Assembly: GCF_013256625.1 (NCBI RefSeq)
Contig: NZ_CP053908.1
Span: forward strand, 1,612,001-1,676,000
DNA: 64,000 nucleotides
Source: Hymenobacter sp. BRD128
Lineage (GTDB): Bacteria > Bacteroidota > Bacteroidia > Cytophagales > Hymenobacteraceae
Reading direction: 5' to 3'
Notes under the pieces: generated by a model
Told to the model about the DNA's origin: nothing
Databases searched by the model: none
Seen by the model: the letters and a program-made list of their open reading frames with translations, nothing else
Translations under genes and position numbers: made by a program
In this document: positions 63,908 to 64,000 of the stretch, in pieces
Layout of the letters: the number at the start of each line of letters is the position of its first letter
Position numbering within the stretch: position 1 is the stretch's first letter

Positions 63908-64000
63908 CTACCAGCTCAGGCGCAGCAGCGAAACCCCGTGGCGCGGCAGCGTGAAGTGTAAGGTAGTTTGGCCGTTTTGGAGGCTTACCGAAGCGGGCGC
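63908..64000 (-). CDS. C-terminal end of a probable glycoside hydrolase, cut by window edge
   Basis: Minus-strand frame entering from the right edge reads APASVSLQNGQTTLHFTLPRH and GVSLLRLSW, then stops at 63908. A beta-rich end with LPRHGVSLLRL is typical of the C-terminal beta-sandwich of GH51/GH39-type arabinofuranosidases or xylosidases, and the neighbourhood agrees. Only 30 residues are visible, so the family is a guess. Confidence 0.45.
   Translation of the reverse strand, partial: APASVSLQNGQTTLHFTLPRHGVSLLRLSW

Overview
ORGANISM. The window looks like a high-GC Bacteroidota chromosome, most probably Hymenobacter or a close relative. The evidence is: promoters of the Bacteroidota type (TAnnTTTG -7 boxes close upstream of start codons, no strong Shine-Dalgarno); type IX secretion C-terminal sorting domains on secreted enzymes; carboxypeptidase-regulatory-domain TonB receptors; a lysine/alanine-rich Hc1-like protein; an HU-CCDC81/SPOR cell-surface protein; and GH92/GH16/GH43 polysaccharide enzymes. 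It is core chromosome with accessory patches. No phage, insertion sequence with a transposase, CRISPR array, tRNA or rRNA was seen.

LAYOUT. 1-9,063 (minus): a his operon read as leader peptide - hisG - hisD - hisC - P-loop kinase - Thg1-like tRNA-His guanylyltransferase - hisB - hisH - hisA - hisF, then a VOC-family gene cut by the left edge. hisI/hisE is absent. A Bacteroidota promoter drives a 43-codon ORF ending in four consecutive His codons and followed by stable hairpins, i.e. an apparent attenuator. 9,100-19,600 (minus): a frameshifted alpha/beta hydrolase, a TonB receptor, rpe, a zinc-ribbon protein, a T9SS subtilase (frameshifted), an erythromycin-esterase-like protein, a lipoprotein and mnmA. 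19,700-25,600: a TrpF-like barrel protein, trmB, a potassium channel, folC, and an exbB-exbD-tonB cluster. 25,600-32,400 (minus): a SPOR protein, an outer-membrane barrel (frameshifted) and a large TPR protein. 32,500-39,700: VOC protein, an osmoprotectant-type ABC system split by HAD and CAT-like genes, a FucP-like transporter and a methyltransferase. 39,800-44,800: GH92 mannosidase, an AT-rich orphan gene (frameshifted), GH16 with a nested discoidin module, YiaA-like. 45,000-56,300: M28 peptidase, TonB receptor, holA, tyrS, Hc1-like, an alpha-oxoamine synthase (frameshifted), accC (frameshifted). 56,300-64,000: HEAT protein, an unknown, then a LacI-controlled pentosan locus (LacI, GH43 arabinanase, transaldolase, GH43, MFS, and the tail of another probable glycoside hydrolase).

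HOW THE GENES WORK TOGETHER. The his leader would tie transcription of histidine biosynthesis, and of the embedded kinase/Thg1-like pair, to charged tRNA-His. The LacI regulator, two matching operators 147 bp apart, two GH43 enzymes and transaldolase form a plausible arabinan-to-pentose-phosphate unit. ExbB/ExbD/TonB can energise the TonB receptors found here.

DATA QUALITY. Six genes are broken by exactly one base in or beside a homopolymer run (five losses in C/G runs, one gain in an A/T run). This pattern looks like uncorrected sequencing error more than real pseudogenisation, so coordinates for those genes are given for the full intended gene. Six palindromic REP/MITE-like elements of about 100 bp with a shared core, plus other palindromes, sit in the gaps between genes.
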